Source: Priapulus caudatus (Eukaryota; Priapulida; Priapulimorpha; Priapulimorphida; Priapulidae). Taken from it: a stretch of DNA of 25,122 nt. The translations under genes were made by a program, and so were the position numbers. The notes below the pieces were generated by a model that was not told the DNA's origin, searched no databases, and worked only from the letters and a program-made list of their open reading frames with translations. Shown piece after piece: positions 1 to 9,182 of the stretch (positions within the stretch are counted from its first letter, which is position 1; each line of letters begins with the position of its first letter). The DNA lies in contig NW_014577429.1 of assembly GCF_000485595.1 (NCBI RefSeq), positions 258,775 to 283,896 on the forward strand. The letters are read 5' to 3'.

Positions 1-67
1 ATGGATGCAATATAGCTAACTAGTGCAGCTGAAATTACCTATATATTGATTTGTCCTGCAAGTATTT

Positions 68-81
68 CAGGAGTAGATAAT
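68..81 (+). repeat. Single terminus of the CAGGAGTAGATAAT repeat family
   Basis: The 14-mer CAGGAGTAGATAAT occurs here and again at 6709-6722. Near-identical forms make both arms of the short palindromic insertions at 21421-21464 and 25021-25060. No inverted partner is visible nearby, so this is either one end of a larger element or a decayed copy. Confidence 0.5.
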
Positions 82-118
82 CTAGTAATAAGTTCAAGAT
101 ATAAAAGGATTCACGTAC

Positions 119-217
119 CAGCCCTGAAGGTTCATCATTAACCGCTTCCAAAGCTTCACAGATAGAACTTCCGAGCGAGTTGTTAGACGGTTGGACCCCC
201 GATGGATCATGACTGGT
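119..217 (-). CDS. Candidate internal exon, unrecognised Ser-rich protein
   Basis: On the minus strand a 99-base open segment (33 codons, phase 0 at both ends) lies between a good acceptor (CTACTTTCCAG) and a good donor (CTG|GTACGT). It encodes a Ser/Asn-rich stretch followed by a short helix-like segment (SICEALEAVNDEPSG). No domain is recognised. The composition resembles the Ser-rich linker exons of the SAM gene copies further right, but no alignment supports kinship. The repeat terminus at 68-81 would lie in the intron downstream of it. The exon is inferred from splice signals and an open frame alone. Confidence 0.3.
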
Positions 218-232
218 CTGGAAAGTAGACAA

Positions 233-423
233 TAATATACCACAATGTAACTCTCTTTTCTATTGGTTTCAGATTGAGTCCCATCATTTGTAATCTGTAT
301 CGAATAAAGACTGATTTACGAAATGGACGTGTTGCTATCTATGATGGTACTCATTGACTTCCTTTTCTGACTATTCTCATTTCTCGCTTCTATCGCTTGA
401 CAACTCCCTGAACTCACAACACG
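233..423. other. Leader region upstream of gag, no LTR recognised
   Basis: This stretch lies between the candidate exon and the gag start. I looked for a 3' LTR end (CA), a primer binding site and a direct repeat of sequence found downstream of the integrase, and saw none. It may hold the untranslated leader of the retrotransposon. Confidence 0.3.
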
Positions 424-1215
424 ATGCCGGTTATTGACTGCCCCATCAACCAGTGCCAATACGCCACACCGGACGTCGCTGCAATTGTGGCAGCAGCTCT
501 CATAACGACTCACGCCACCATCCATAACGCGACCACCCACAGTGTCCCCACTGCGAAGGTGGAAAGGGTGAAACGACCAACTATATCTTCCGCCGGCACC
601 AGCGAAGACTGGTCCTACTTCATATCGCAATGGAATGACTATGTCGAAGCGACTAAAGTGTCAGGCAAGGACAAGGTGATCCAATTACTGGAGTGTTGTG
701 ATGAACACTTAAGGAAAGACCTCACACGCAATGCTGGTGGCATGTTGGCAAACAAATCTGAAAGCAACGTATTGAAAGACATTAAAACACTCGCTGTAAG
801 GGAAGAAAACACCATGGTTGCACGGGTTACCCTGCATAACATGTGCCAGGACCGTGACGAACCAATCCGTTCATTCGGCGCTCGTCTCCGTGGTCAAGCT
901 GGGGTATGCAAGTTCATCATACCGTGTCCTGGTTGTTCAGACGACGTGAACTACACAGAGGCTGTACTCCGTGATGTGTTAACACGAGGCCTGGAGGACA
1001 CCGAAATACAACTTGACCTACTCGGGGACAAGAACCAGGAAATGACCCTTGAAGGGGTGTTTCAATTTGTTGAGGCGAAAGTATCGGGCAAGCGCTCCGC
1101 CTTGCGTCTCATCGACCCACACACTAATGGTGCCGAAGCAGTCAGCAGCTCTTATAAACGTGGCATGAACAATTCTCTAAAAGATCGCAGTAGGTATGAC
1201 AATACGAAAATTACA
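424..1215 (+). pseudogene. gag capsid region of the gypsy element
   Basis: The ATG at 424 opens a frame that stays clear of stops to 1482, but reads as Gag only to about 1210. The product has an N-terminal Ala/Thr-rich region, a retrotransposon-Gag-like helical domain (around the SYFISQWNDY segment at 613-642 and the RSFGARLRGQ segment) and a C-terminal basic region. Gag would form the capsid that packages the element RNA. Past about 1210 the frame is out of register, because the zinc knuckle lies in another frame. The start is chosen because it is the first ATG in frame and a plausible N terminus follows it. Confidence 0.8.
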
Positions 1216-1217
1216 AA

Positions 1218-1505
1218 AAATACAAGTCGGAATTGTGCTCATACTGCGGTAAAAAAGGCCACGGAGTCCATAACCTCACCAAGGTTAGACAGAAGGAATG
1301 CCCTGCGTATGGCCACACATGCCAAAACTGTGACAAGAACCACCAATTTGACAGCACGTGCAGAGGCAGGAACAATGCTAAGTACAAGACAATGGCAAAG
1401 TCATTTGATGAACACGAAGGTGCGGTATTCGACCAATTGTGCTCAATCACTACTCCTGCTCGACACAACGGTGGAAATATAACTCTCGACCACCACCGTA
1501 ATTAA
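1218..1505 (+). pseudogene. gag nucleocapsid zinc knuckle, frameshifted
   Basis: In the frame starting near 1218 the sequence CSYCGKKGHG is followed by a Cys/His-rich run (ECPAYGHTCQNCDKNHQFDS). These are C-x2-C..H type knuckles as in retrotransposon nucleocapsids that bind RNA. The segment is out of frame with the upstream gag, so one small indel separates them near 1205-1218. It ends at the stop TAA at 1503-1505. Confidence 0.75.
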
Positions 1506-1559
1506 TTTACAACCAACTATCAGACATTTGGATAAAGCGAAAGTCCAAACCTCAGCCGT

Positions 1560-1800
1560 TCGTTAACCTCACAGTGGGTGCACACCCTGAAGACTACAAA
1601 CGTCTTGGTCTTACGCTCACATCCACACCCAGGTCAGTCGTCATCCCTTCAATGGCTGACACTGGTTGCCAAAGTTGCCTGGCGAGTCTCAAGGTCGTCA
1701 ATCGGCTCGGTCTAGGTAAGGCCGACCTCATCCCAGTGACATTGCGGATGAATGCAGCCAACGACAAAGGCATCAACATCTTGGGCGCCAGACAAACTCT
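1560..1800 (+). pseudogene. Aspartic protease remnant (DTG motif)
   Basis: The frame at 1574 carries MADTGCQSCLASLKVV. DTG is the active-site triplet of retropepsins, which cleave Gag-Pol. The flap region follows, with an AANDKGINILGA segment; then the reading moves to another frame around 1790 before the RT. The active-site triplet is intact, but the domain is not in one frame with its neighbours. Confidence 0.75.
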
Positions 1801-2950
1801 TCATCAGCAGAGAAGCTTGCATTCGCCTAGGCATGATCAGAGACACATTCCCAACCGTTGGTCAAACCAACAACGATCAGGCGGTACATTCTGGTAGTGA
1901 TGACCACCTAGCTCGCGACGAAAATGACAGCGGGCTCACGACCGAGTGTGAATGTCCTCGACGCCAGCTGCCGCCACCACCACCGTCGAGTCTACCATTT
2001 CCAGCAACTGAAGACAATCGAGAGCAGCTGAGACAATACCTTCTGGATCGTTACAAATCTAGCACATTCAACACGTGCGAACACCAACCACTGCCGATGA
2101 TGGAAGGCCCCCCGCTACATCTAATGGTGGACCTAGATGCCAAACCCGTAGCAGTACATTCTCCCGTGCCTGTACCCATCCATTGGCGAGACGACGTGAA
2201 AGCTGGATTGGACAGAGACGTACGGCTTGGCATACTAGAACCAGTACCAGTAGGTGAACCAGTGACATGGTGCCACCGCATGGTCGTTTGTGCAAAGAAA
2301 AACGGCAAGCCGAGACGGACAGTTGACATGCAACCACTTAACATGCATGCAACACGTGAAACCCACCACACACAGTCACCATTCCACCAAGCGCGGTCAA
2401 TCCCACATGGGACGGTAAAAACTGTTTTCGACGCGTGGAACAGCTATCACAGTGTACGTCCGGGAAGAAGATAAGCACCTTACCACCTTCATCACACCTT
2501 GGGGAAGATACCGTTATCGCACAGCCCCACAGGGCTACATTGCATCCGGCGACGGCTACTCCAGAAGATTTGACGAGATTGTCTTGATGTCCCCAACAAA
2601 ACCAAATGTATCAACGACACACTACTCTGGGCCGACAACCTGGAGAAAAGTTTCTACCAGGCATGTAACTGGTTAGATATCTGCGGCAGGAACGGGATAA
2701 CCCTCAACCCTGAGAAATTTGTATTTGGCCAGGCCACCGTTACATTTGCCGGGTTCGAGATTACACCAGACAGCGTGAGGCCTTGCCAGCAATTCCTTCA
2801 AGCGATCATAGACTTTCCAAAACCAAGGAACATCACCAACATCCGCTGTTGGTTCGGGCTCGTCAACCAGGTGTCATACGCCTTCAGCATGACAGAACAG
2901 ATGCTTCCATTCCGCGAGTTCCTCAAGCCTGGAACAGCATTCCACTGGGA
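1790..2950 (+). pseudogene. Reverse transcriptase remnant with catalytic Asp->Asn
   Basis: The linker and N-terminal RT (to about 2450) lie in one frame and include PRRTVDMQPLN and TVFDAWNSYHSV, the motif with the first catalytic Asp. A second frame (about 2450-2575) carries the TPWGRYRYRTAPQGY region. A third (from about 2580) carries C-I-N-D-T at 2607-2621 where this enzyme class has (Y/F/C)-x-D-D. The first Asp of the pair is Asn here (codon AAC at 2613-2615, a single G-to-A change from GAC). Thumb and connection sequence follow (GITLNPEKFVFG). Two frameshifts and this substitution predict no polymerase activity. Confidence 0.85.
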
Positions 2951-2959
2951 TGATCACCT

Positions 2960-3470
2960 GACAGAATTACTTGAAGAATCAAAGCTGGCGATAGTGAGCG
3001 AGATAGAAGAGGGCGTACGAATCTTCGACAAATCAAAGCCAACCTGTCTTGCCACAGACTGGTCCAAAGTCGGAATAGGATTCTGGCTTTTCCAGAAGCA
3101 CTGCACCTGCGCTAAGACAGAATTGTTTTGTTGTCCTACTGGATGGAGAATAACACTGGTAGGCAGTCGCTTCACCCACCCCGCCGAATCACGCTATGCT
3201 CCAGTAGAAGGCGAAGCCCTTGCCATTGCCGACGCATTAGACAAGGCTTGATACTTTGCGCTGGGATGCGAGGATCTAATAATTGCCGTGGACCACAAGC
3301 CACTTCTCAAGTTATTTGGCGACAGATCACTCAATGACATATCAAACGTGCGTCTCAGAAACCTGAAGGAAAAGACGCTCAGATATAGATTTCGCATGAC
3401 CCATGTACCTGGCGTGAAGCATCGAGCCGCAGACACTGTCTCCCGCCACCCGACTGGTGACCCTGCCAAA
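2960..3470 (+). pseudogene. RNase H domain with one in-frame TGA
   Basis: One frame runs from the RT thumb through RNase H, interrupted only by TGA at 3249-3251. The expected acidic residues are present: ATDWS (first Asp), EGEALA (Glu) and AVDHKPLL (Asp). RNase H degrades the RNA strand of the RNA-DNA hybrid. The stop sits between the second and third catalytic motifs, and the reading resumes without frame change. A C-to-T change of a CGA codon would explain it, which is typical of CpG decay. Confidence 0.85.
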
Positions 3471-3479
3471 ATGCAACTC

Positions 3480-4800
3480 GAAGATGACATCGCCGCCATC
3501 AGGCACGTTCCACAGAGCAGCACCACCCCACCAGATCTGTACACACAGCGGGATGTATACCACAACTTCATCTCCGGTATTCGCTGCAGAGACGACCACC
3601 AGGACAAGATGGAAGACATCGTCCACCTTGCCGCGACTTCATCACTGATCTCGCTACAAACTATCACGTGGGACAAGGTCTGCACAGCCACATGTATAGC
3701 GACGTTAATACGAACAAGCTGGTCAACTTGATCGAAACAAGCATGCCAGAATTCCGCCATGAATTGCCTGCGCCACTGCAGGAATATCATCAGTTCCGGG
3801 GATCATCTTTACACAGTAGATGGCGTCATAATCTACAAAGACAGAGTCGTGATCCCACCGTCACTCAGACATGACTGTTTGACGGCCCCTCATGCCGCAC
3901 ACCAGACCACGTCATCGATGATTGCAAGAGCAGAAATATCCGTGTTCTGGCCTGGAATTACTCCCGCTATCACTGCCATCAGAAATAGCTGCACTCATTG
4001 CAACCGAATGGCACCTTCACAGCCTAGCGCACCGCCAACACTCACAACACCGCCGGTATACCCATTCCAATGTGTGTGTGCTGATTATTTCCACTACAAA
4101 GGCACCAACTACCTGGCAATCGTTGACAGATACTCCAACTGGCCTATCATTGAAATAAAACCTGTGGTTCCATTGGGCTAGTTGACAGCCTCCCAGAGCA
4201 TTCGTCACCTATGGCATACCCGACGAACTCGCATCTGACGGTGGCCCTGAATTTACTGCTGCCGCAACCCGCGAGTTCATGAAGAACTAGGGTGTTCATC
4301 ACCGCTTATCATCGGATGCCTTCCCCCACAGCAACTGTTGTGCAGAAGTCGGAGTGAAAACTGTCAAGCGACTTATAACTGACAACACAGGACCATACGG
4401 TGAACGTGACACAGACAACTTCCAACGTGCAATGCTGCAGTACCGAAATTGCCCAGACGAAGACACCGATGTGCATCTTTAGCTGAGCTATCAAGGACTT
4501 CATCCCTGTCCTCCCGGGTCGTTACCAACCACATAGCACATGGAAATAAACATCGGCGGCAAAGGAGGAAGCATTGAGAAACCGACATATGAGGGCTGCT
4601 GAACGTTGGATGGAACACACAAAGCGACTTCCACCCCTTGTAGTTGGCAACCACGTCAGGATCCAGAACCAAACTGGCCCTATCCCACTGAAATGGGATA
4701 AAACTGGACAGGTGATAGAGGTCCGCCAACACGACCAGTACGTGGTGCGTGCATGTCGACGGGTCAGGACGAATTACAGTCCGCAATAGGAAGTTCCTGC
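3480..4800 (+). pseudogene. Integrase remnant (zinc domain, catalytic core, C-terminal domain)
   Basis: After a linker with local frame changes (3650-3790) comes a H..H..C-x2-C zinc domain ending in SCTHCNRM. The core follows: ADYFHYKGTNYLAIVDRYS holds the first catalytic Asp, and ASDGGPEFTAAA, in a shifted frame, holds the second. A stop near 4179 and another after REFMKN break it. The third catalytic position lies in a degraded segment near 4345 (AEVGVKTVKRLI). An SH3-like C-terminal part (PLVVGNHVRIQNQTGPIPLK) is readable at about 4630-4690 and ends at the stop near 4787. Integrase inserts the DNA copy of the element. Confidence 0.85.
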
Positions 4801-4870
4801 GGATGTTTACTCCGGTACACCCGCACCCGCCACATACCAGTATCATTGATGACATCAGCAAGCATGCATC

Positions 4871-5162
4871 TAGATAGCCAGGTTAAAGCCATGGGAACCT
4901 CCATAAGCCAGTGAACATGGAGCAGGTGGCACCTCAGAGTCATCACCAACCACCATCAGTACCCCCGGAACCCGCTACCCCGCGTCCAGAGTGTCATCGG
5001 TCACCCTTCTAAATGACCAGGCCACGGTCCCCGGATGCCCATTAGCAGCTTCGACCGACTTCCGATGAGACAATCATTACACCCGCTAGACCTCGACAAT
5101 CGCCTGGAGGTCCACATCGCAACCAGCAACTGTCTCCTCGGCAGTGTTGTAGTCGAGTCCGC
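4871..5162. other. Non-coding tail after integrase
   Basis: Pro/Ser/Thr-rich readings without a sustained frame suggest the far C-terminal tail of the retrotransposon. No LTR start (TG) with a matching copy upstream was recognised. Confidence 0.3.
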
Positions 5163-5277
5163 ACCCCCGAGTCCGAGTCCGAGTCTGAGTTAGCACCCCC
5201 CGAGTCCGAGTCCGCGCCACCCGAGTCCGAGTCCACACCACCCGAGTCCGAGTCCGACTCCGAGTCCGAGTCAAGTT
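5163..5277. repeat. CCGAGT hexamer array with 24-bp higher-order unit
   Basis: Tandem CCGAGT/CCGAGTCC hexamers are interrupted regularly by a CACC-containing spacer, giving a repeat of about 24 bp. On the minus strand the array reads as Asp-Ser dipeptides with Gly-Gly (DSDSGGADSDSGG). I consider that reading incidental. Confidence 0.85.
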
Positions 5278-5416
5278 TTGATAAAAAAAGGGGGGCACAG
5301 GCCGATAAGGCCATTCACTTCTATGTATGTGTTTGTTCAAAAATGGGGGGGGGTGTTTCCTGTCCCCTGGATCTGTCACTTGTTTGCATAAAATAGAAAG
5401 TACCATAAAACTTGCA

Positions 5417-5457
5417 TAAGTCGACACTTTTGGGACCAGCATATTTGTGTCGACTTA
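5417..5457. repeat. Inverted repeat TAAGTCGACAC, 19-nt loop
   Basis: TAAGTCGACAC (5417-5427) and its exact reverse complement GTGTCGACTTA (5447-5457) flank TTTTGGGACCAGCATATTT. A short stem around a GGGACCA loop resembles the terminal hairpins of some pogo/Tigger-like elements. That family link is from memory and unverified. Confidence 0.6.
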
Positions 5458-5473
5458 GGAAAATAACGTCTTT

Positions 5474-5496
5474 AAAAAAAAAAAAAAAAAAAAAAA
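5474..5496 (+). repeat. Poly(A) run, 23 A
   Basis: Twenty-three consecutive A residues just right of the inverted repeat. It could be a retroposon tail or plain slippage; no source RNA is recognised to its left. Confidence 0.8.
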
Positions 5497-5499
5497 TTG

Positions 5500-6038
5500 T
5501 GTATTATGCATTGTTTTCGCTACGAACATTTCTATTGTATGTAGAATGTAGATTAGTGGCAATCATCCTACTTGGCTTATGAGATTGATCTGGGAAAAAA
5601 GCGCAACCGTGCATCGTAAACATTCGAAAGTGTATATAGTCAGCCGAAAACACAGAGACACGAGTCATACGAAACGTGTCAAAGTAACGGATCCATTTGT
5701 GTTTTACGAGAATGACACGGCTTGTAGACATACATATGTCTCAATGCATACATGAGGGCATTAGCATTTATAGACATTAAGAATATAAACTTACTGAATT
5801 AGTAGTTTCCGCACCACTCATCTCCTGGTCTATCTCACTTTGTCCTTCTTCCTCTAGAATCTAAAATTACACAACAAATTGGAATGTGGCATTAAATGCA
5901 AAATTTTTCATAACATTTTTGCCTGTAAATTACTCTCTACCACCTTTGCTGTAAATAATACTATATTCGCTACGTTGAAGTGCATGATAAGCAAATTAAT
6001 GTTGTACTTAAATACAGTGGCAGTTTTAAGCGGGATAA
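5500..6038. other. AT-rich intergenic DNA
   Basis: No sustained open frame, splice-flanked exon or repeat was recognised here. Confidence 0.4.
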
Positions 6039-6130
6039 TTAACTTGCTGGCTGATTGCAGGTTGTAGCCGAAAGCTCTCTTGCTTTCATAAACTCCTCCA
6101 TTTTGTGCAGCATTTGCTGCCTAGCAGTAT
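6039..6130 (-). CDS. Candidate terminal exon, coiled-coil-like C terminus
   Basis: On the minus strand an acceptor (ATTTCCACAG) is followed by 92 bases. Read in phase 1 (first two bases completing a codon), they give TARQQMLHKMEEFMKAREL and further residues to TAA at 6039-6041. The stretch is helical and rich in Met, Lys and Glu. Its start phase matches the end phase of the exon at 6328-6420. The two may be the last exons of a minus-strand gene, conceivably the transposase gene that begins at 10702, but no exon links them to 7130. Confidence 0.3.
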
Positions 6131-6327
6131 CTGTGGAAATATCGAAGAACATTGTTATGACATTAACATAGAAACAAGGATACCTCACAATACATTTATT
6201 TACTGTACGGACAAAGTCACTTTATAAAAGCATGTATATTGATGGTATACCATAAGAGTGAAGTTGTGGAATTATGTGTGGAGAAATATATTCGCCTACA
6301 AATTACTAAAGCAAAATATGCAATTAC

Positions 6328-6420
6328 CTTTGTTGGGGGTTTTAGCTCCTTTAGTTTTCTTGTGCCTCCTTTCGGCCTTTTTGCCTCCTTTCGGTCTTTC
6401 TGCCTCAATTTGATGATGAT
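6328..6420 (-). CDS. Candidate Lys/Arg-rich exon
   Basis: An acceptor (GTATATTTCCAG) and a donor (AAAG|GTAATT) on the minus strand bound 93 bases. In phase 1-1 they read as a strongly basic stretch (EAERPKGGKKAERRHKKTKG), and the end phase suits the exon at 6039-6130. A phase 0 reading is also open and also basic, so the frame is not certain. The content suggests a nuclear or nucleic-acid-binding tail; no domain is recognised. Confidence 0.3.
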
Positions 6421-6523
6421 CTGGAAATATACAGACTACAGGATAAGCTTTCTTAGTACACTAACTAATGATGCAAAATGACAAAATTTGGACTTCTGCT
6501 TGCTTAATAAACTAGAACTATAA

Positions 6524-6642
6524 TCTCATGTACCAGGCAGGAAATTTCATGTATTGCGACAATTACGCTATTGTTGTCCAATTAACCAGCAGGAAAATCT
6601 CATGTACCAGGCAGGAGATTTCATGTATGTGGACAATTACGC
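6524..6642 (+). repeat. 74-bp-period direct duplication
   Basis: TCTCATGTACCAGGCAGG begins at 6524 and again at 6598, and each copy continues to GACAATTACGC with few differences. The spacer contains TTGTCCAATTAACCA (6574-6588), which reappears at 9981-9995. Confidence 0.75.
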
Positions 6643-6650
6643 TTGTGTAT

Positions 6651-6708
6651 GAGAGAGCGAGAGAGAGAGAGAGAGAACGTGTGCGCGTGTATATATATAT
6701 ATATATAT
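6651..6708. repeat. (GA)n then (GT)n then (TA)n microsatellites
   Basis: GA repeats span about 6651-6676 and TA repeats about 6690-6708. They run directly into the repeat terminus at 6709. Confidence 0.9.
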
Positions 6709-6722
6709 CAGGAGTAGATAAT
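6709..6722 (+). repeat. Single terminus of the CAGGAGTAGATAAT repeat family
   Basis: This is an exact second copy of the 14-mer at 68-81, followed by GGGG. The reverse complement of the right arm of the 21421-21464 palindrome also continues into GGGG, so the family terminus is probably at least 18 bp. No partner arm is visible nearby. Confidence 0.55.
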
Positions 6723-7129
6723 GGGGAAGGAGTGTGACTTCAATAAACAAGGAAAACTTGTCATTTACTAGCCTTATAATACCTACGATTTACTATGCGT
6801 AACTCATCCAACTTGAGCTCAAATCGTACACAGTACATTCGCCTAGCATCATGCAAAAACGTTTCCTCGTATACACCCGCAATCCGGAGATATAGACTAA
6901 AACGTACAACACGATTTTCCATTTTGCTACCAGCAAAGTCGATGCGTTTTGCGCCGAAATTTAAACAAAAGGCAGCTACTAACAACAGCTTGCTATCTCG
7001 GCAAGGCGGTGTGGCGCGCAGGGAGGACGCAACACTCAGCGAAATAACCTTTGACCCGGCATACAGCTACATACCGGCATACCGGCATACAGTTGGTATG
7101 CCCCCCACGCATGCACGTTCACCGCAATC

Positions 7130-7300
7130 AGCAGCAGCTTGCAGCTCCACACTGGACTCATCGACAGTGATGCAGTCTTTTGACAGCAATCTGATGCTAG
7201 CCGAAAGAAATCCAAAGTGTATCAGGTAGTCTGTTGGCAAGATTCCTTCCAGCACAAAGACTAGCTCCATAATACAGGAGAAAGTTTCTGTACTCAGAAC
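7130..7300 (-). pseudogene. CACTA transposase exon 5 (frameshifted)
   Basis: The acceptor TTTCTTCTAG precedes SEYRNFLLYYG. After a one-base shift the reading continues as VFVLEGILPTDYLIHFGFL and LLSKDCITVDE. The start phase joins the WK|G of exon 4. The 3' end is not defined, because beyond the Asp-Glu-Ser no family-like sequence or clear donor is seen. Confidence 0.7.
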
Positions 7301-7582
7301 CTAGAAGAAATTTGCAGTATGTATAATTTGTAAAACATATTGTTTAGAAGCACTATTCACACTTTATATAATGAGTAATTAGATGACAGTAAATGAGTAA
7401 AATGTTATTAAGTTTACCCAAATATATGATTATATGGTACAGCAGCAATGTTTGACAGCACAGTAATGAAAATATATATTTGAATTAAAGCAAGATAAAA
7501 AAACTACCTGAGCTCCTAACGTTACCTATAGGCATGAGACAGATTCTTATCAAGTTATATTATCACATTGCAATTGCCTCGC

Positions 7583-7847
7583 CTTTCCAGTGTGCTCTCT
7601 CACTATAAGACTTCTCGGAGTACGACTGATGACGTCTGCATGGCGGTCTGATTGTGGTTAAGCGGGTGCTCACTTCATCCACCATGTTGCCAATCCAGTA
7701 TGGCATATCCTTTGACTTGCCAAACCATAGTGTAAAAAGCTGCTTCATGCATAGGCATACCGCCTGTAGATAATCCACTACAACATCTTGTGCTGAGTCA
7801 CACTGCTGAATTTCAAACAGCATACTGTAGCCTTTGATGCCCATGAC
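7583..7847 (-). pseudogene. CACTA transposase exon 4
   Basis: This 265-base exon follows AAATAG, starts in phase 0 and ends in phase 1 at GGAAAG. It encodes VMGIKGYSMLFEI, DYLQAVCLCMKQLFTLWFG, MPYWIGNMVDEVSTRL and SERAHWK, conserved blocks of this transposase type. The donor reads GCGAGG where GTGAGG would be a consensus site. Confidence 0.8.
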
Positions 7848-8059
7848 CTATTTAACAGCGTTTTGTTAACATATTATAATTATGAAATAATTTACATTAC
7901 AATTTCGTTTACTGATAACTTTCATTAAATAATTAATTCATAATCCCTGATCAAAATGTTAGTCGATTTATACGTCCTATAATATCTCTATTTCGTAGTG
8001 GAATCCGTCTAACGCATGAGAAGTTGTGGTAATAATAATTATGATGTAAATCAACTTAC

Positions 8060-8322
8060 AGAATGGTGGGTTTCTAGAGCGTGCTTTGCCTGTTGAATCA
8101 TGCATCTTCTCAGCTGATGCTGTCCAGGAGCATATGCTCTTACATGACCAGCGCCCTTTTTTCCCACGGTGCCTGGGTGCTCACACACGCCACAGCCATG
8201 TTCACCATTGAACTGTGTCATCTCCTTGGTCAAACACATGGCAAGCAGATCCATTGTGTCAACTAAGGGATAAACTTTCACTACCCTTGTGTCAGTTTCT
8301 CCATATGGCTGCACTTCAAAAC
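8060..8322 (-). pseudogene. CACTA transposase exon 3
   Basis: This 263-base exon lies between acceptor CGCACACAG and donor CATTCT|GTAAGT. It contains YPLVDTMDLLAMCLTKEMTQ followed by a cysteine pair block (FNGEHGCGVCEHPGTVGKKG) and a helical end (QQAKHALETHHS). It has no internal stop. Confidence 0.8.
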
Positions 8323-8891
8323 CTGTGTGCGGAACATTGTAAAACTAGAAATTGCAGTTGTCACCAACTACATGTATCCCCCGCGATCTAGTAGGAATGA
8401 AATATCTCCGTAAGGACGTACAAGGTTGGTAATGTGAAATAAGTCACAAAGACAAAGGTTTGTTACACAACTCATCTGCCTCAGATATGTAAGTATGTCA
8501 AATTTGGTTACCCTAGACAGGGGACGAATTTCGCAATTTTAGCCACTTGCGAAAAATCACGAGTGCATAAAAAATCTACGTGCTAAAATGAATTCTAACG
8601 TTCAATTTGTGTTCGGAATAAGACTATCATTAGCGCAGCTAGGGAACCAGCGAAGTTCCGTTTGGGTCTGCTTTCGGAGGCGATCCGCATTATGAAAGTG
8701 TAAACAGCGTACAGTAAATAACGGCAAATTGAAACTTGTTTAGGCAATTTGACCGTCCAGTTTGACCATGAAATATATTCTTTCCGTTATCGACAGTGAT
8801 AATAAATGCGATGTATGCTATAAATTTCCACTCACACTCACAGAAACTAGCAAGTGCTTATATTTCCTAGGGGGCTGGGGGGGTCAAGGTG

Positions 8892-9160
8892 AAATAAAGG
8901 TCGCAGTGACCTGGTTTTGGTACGCGACACACATTCTGCCCAAGATGTGTAAGTATACCAAGTTTGCTCGCGCTAGGTCAATTAGGGGCCGAGTTATAGA
9001 GTGGAAAGAAAATATGATCAAGGTCAAGGTCAAAGTCAAATAAAGGTCGCAGTGACCTGGTTTTGGTACGCGACACACCTTCTCCCCAAGATGTGTAAGT
9101 ATACCAAGTTTGGTCGCTCTAGGTCAATTAAGGGTCGAGTTATAGAGCGGAAGCTGCGGC
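8892..9160 (+). repeat. 146-bp tandem repeat, two copies, with nuclear-receptor-like half-sites
   Basis: AAATAAAGGTCGCAGTGACC starts at 8892 and again at 9038, and both copies run on through TTTTGGTACGCGACACAC, AAGATGTGTAAGTATACCAA and GAGTTATAGAG. Each holds AGGTCGcagTGACCT (8898-8912 and 9044-9058). Between them 9021-9038 reads AGGTCA AGGTCA AAGTCA. It lies in the intron between transposase exons 2 and 3. Confidence 0.85.
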
Positions 9161-9182
9161 GGCGGCGGCGAGCGGCGGCGGC
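9155..9182. repeat. (CGG)n trinucleotide tract
   Basis: An interrupted CGG repeat directly follows the second 146-bp unit in otherwise AT-rich DNA. Confidence 0.9.

Larger units (their letters stand above)
424..4870 (+). mobile_element. Degenerate Ty3/gypsy-type retrotransposon (gag-pol remnant)
   Basis: The domains run gag, CCHC-type zinc knuckle, aspartic protease (DTG), reverse transcriptase, RNase H, HHCC and integrase core, and integrase C-terminal domain. RNase H before integrase is the Ty3/gypsy order. The coding frame moves repeatedly between the three forward frames (near 1210, 1500-1570, 1790, 2450, 2575, 3650-3790 and 4180-4230). In-frame stops include TGA at 3249-3251 and TAG near 4179. 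This part is visibly richer in G+C than the AT-rich DNA to the right, as expected of a separate insertion. No flanking LTRs or target duplication were found, so the ends given are the limits of recognisable coding sequence. It cannot be autonomous as it stands. Confidence 0.93.

Noticed and set aside
424-4870. A functional retrotransposon or retrovirus
   Set aside because: Several frameshifts, stops and a catalytic substitution are present; there are no recognisable LTRs and no envelope-like frame.
5042-5442. Minus-strand Asp-Ser repeat proteins
   Set aside because: They arise from translating the CCGAGT microsatellite; surrounding sequence has no coding features.
6795-7229. 144-codon plus-strand open frame
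   Set aside because: It overlaps transposase exon 5 on the other strand and shows no domain or splice context; judged a chance frame.
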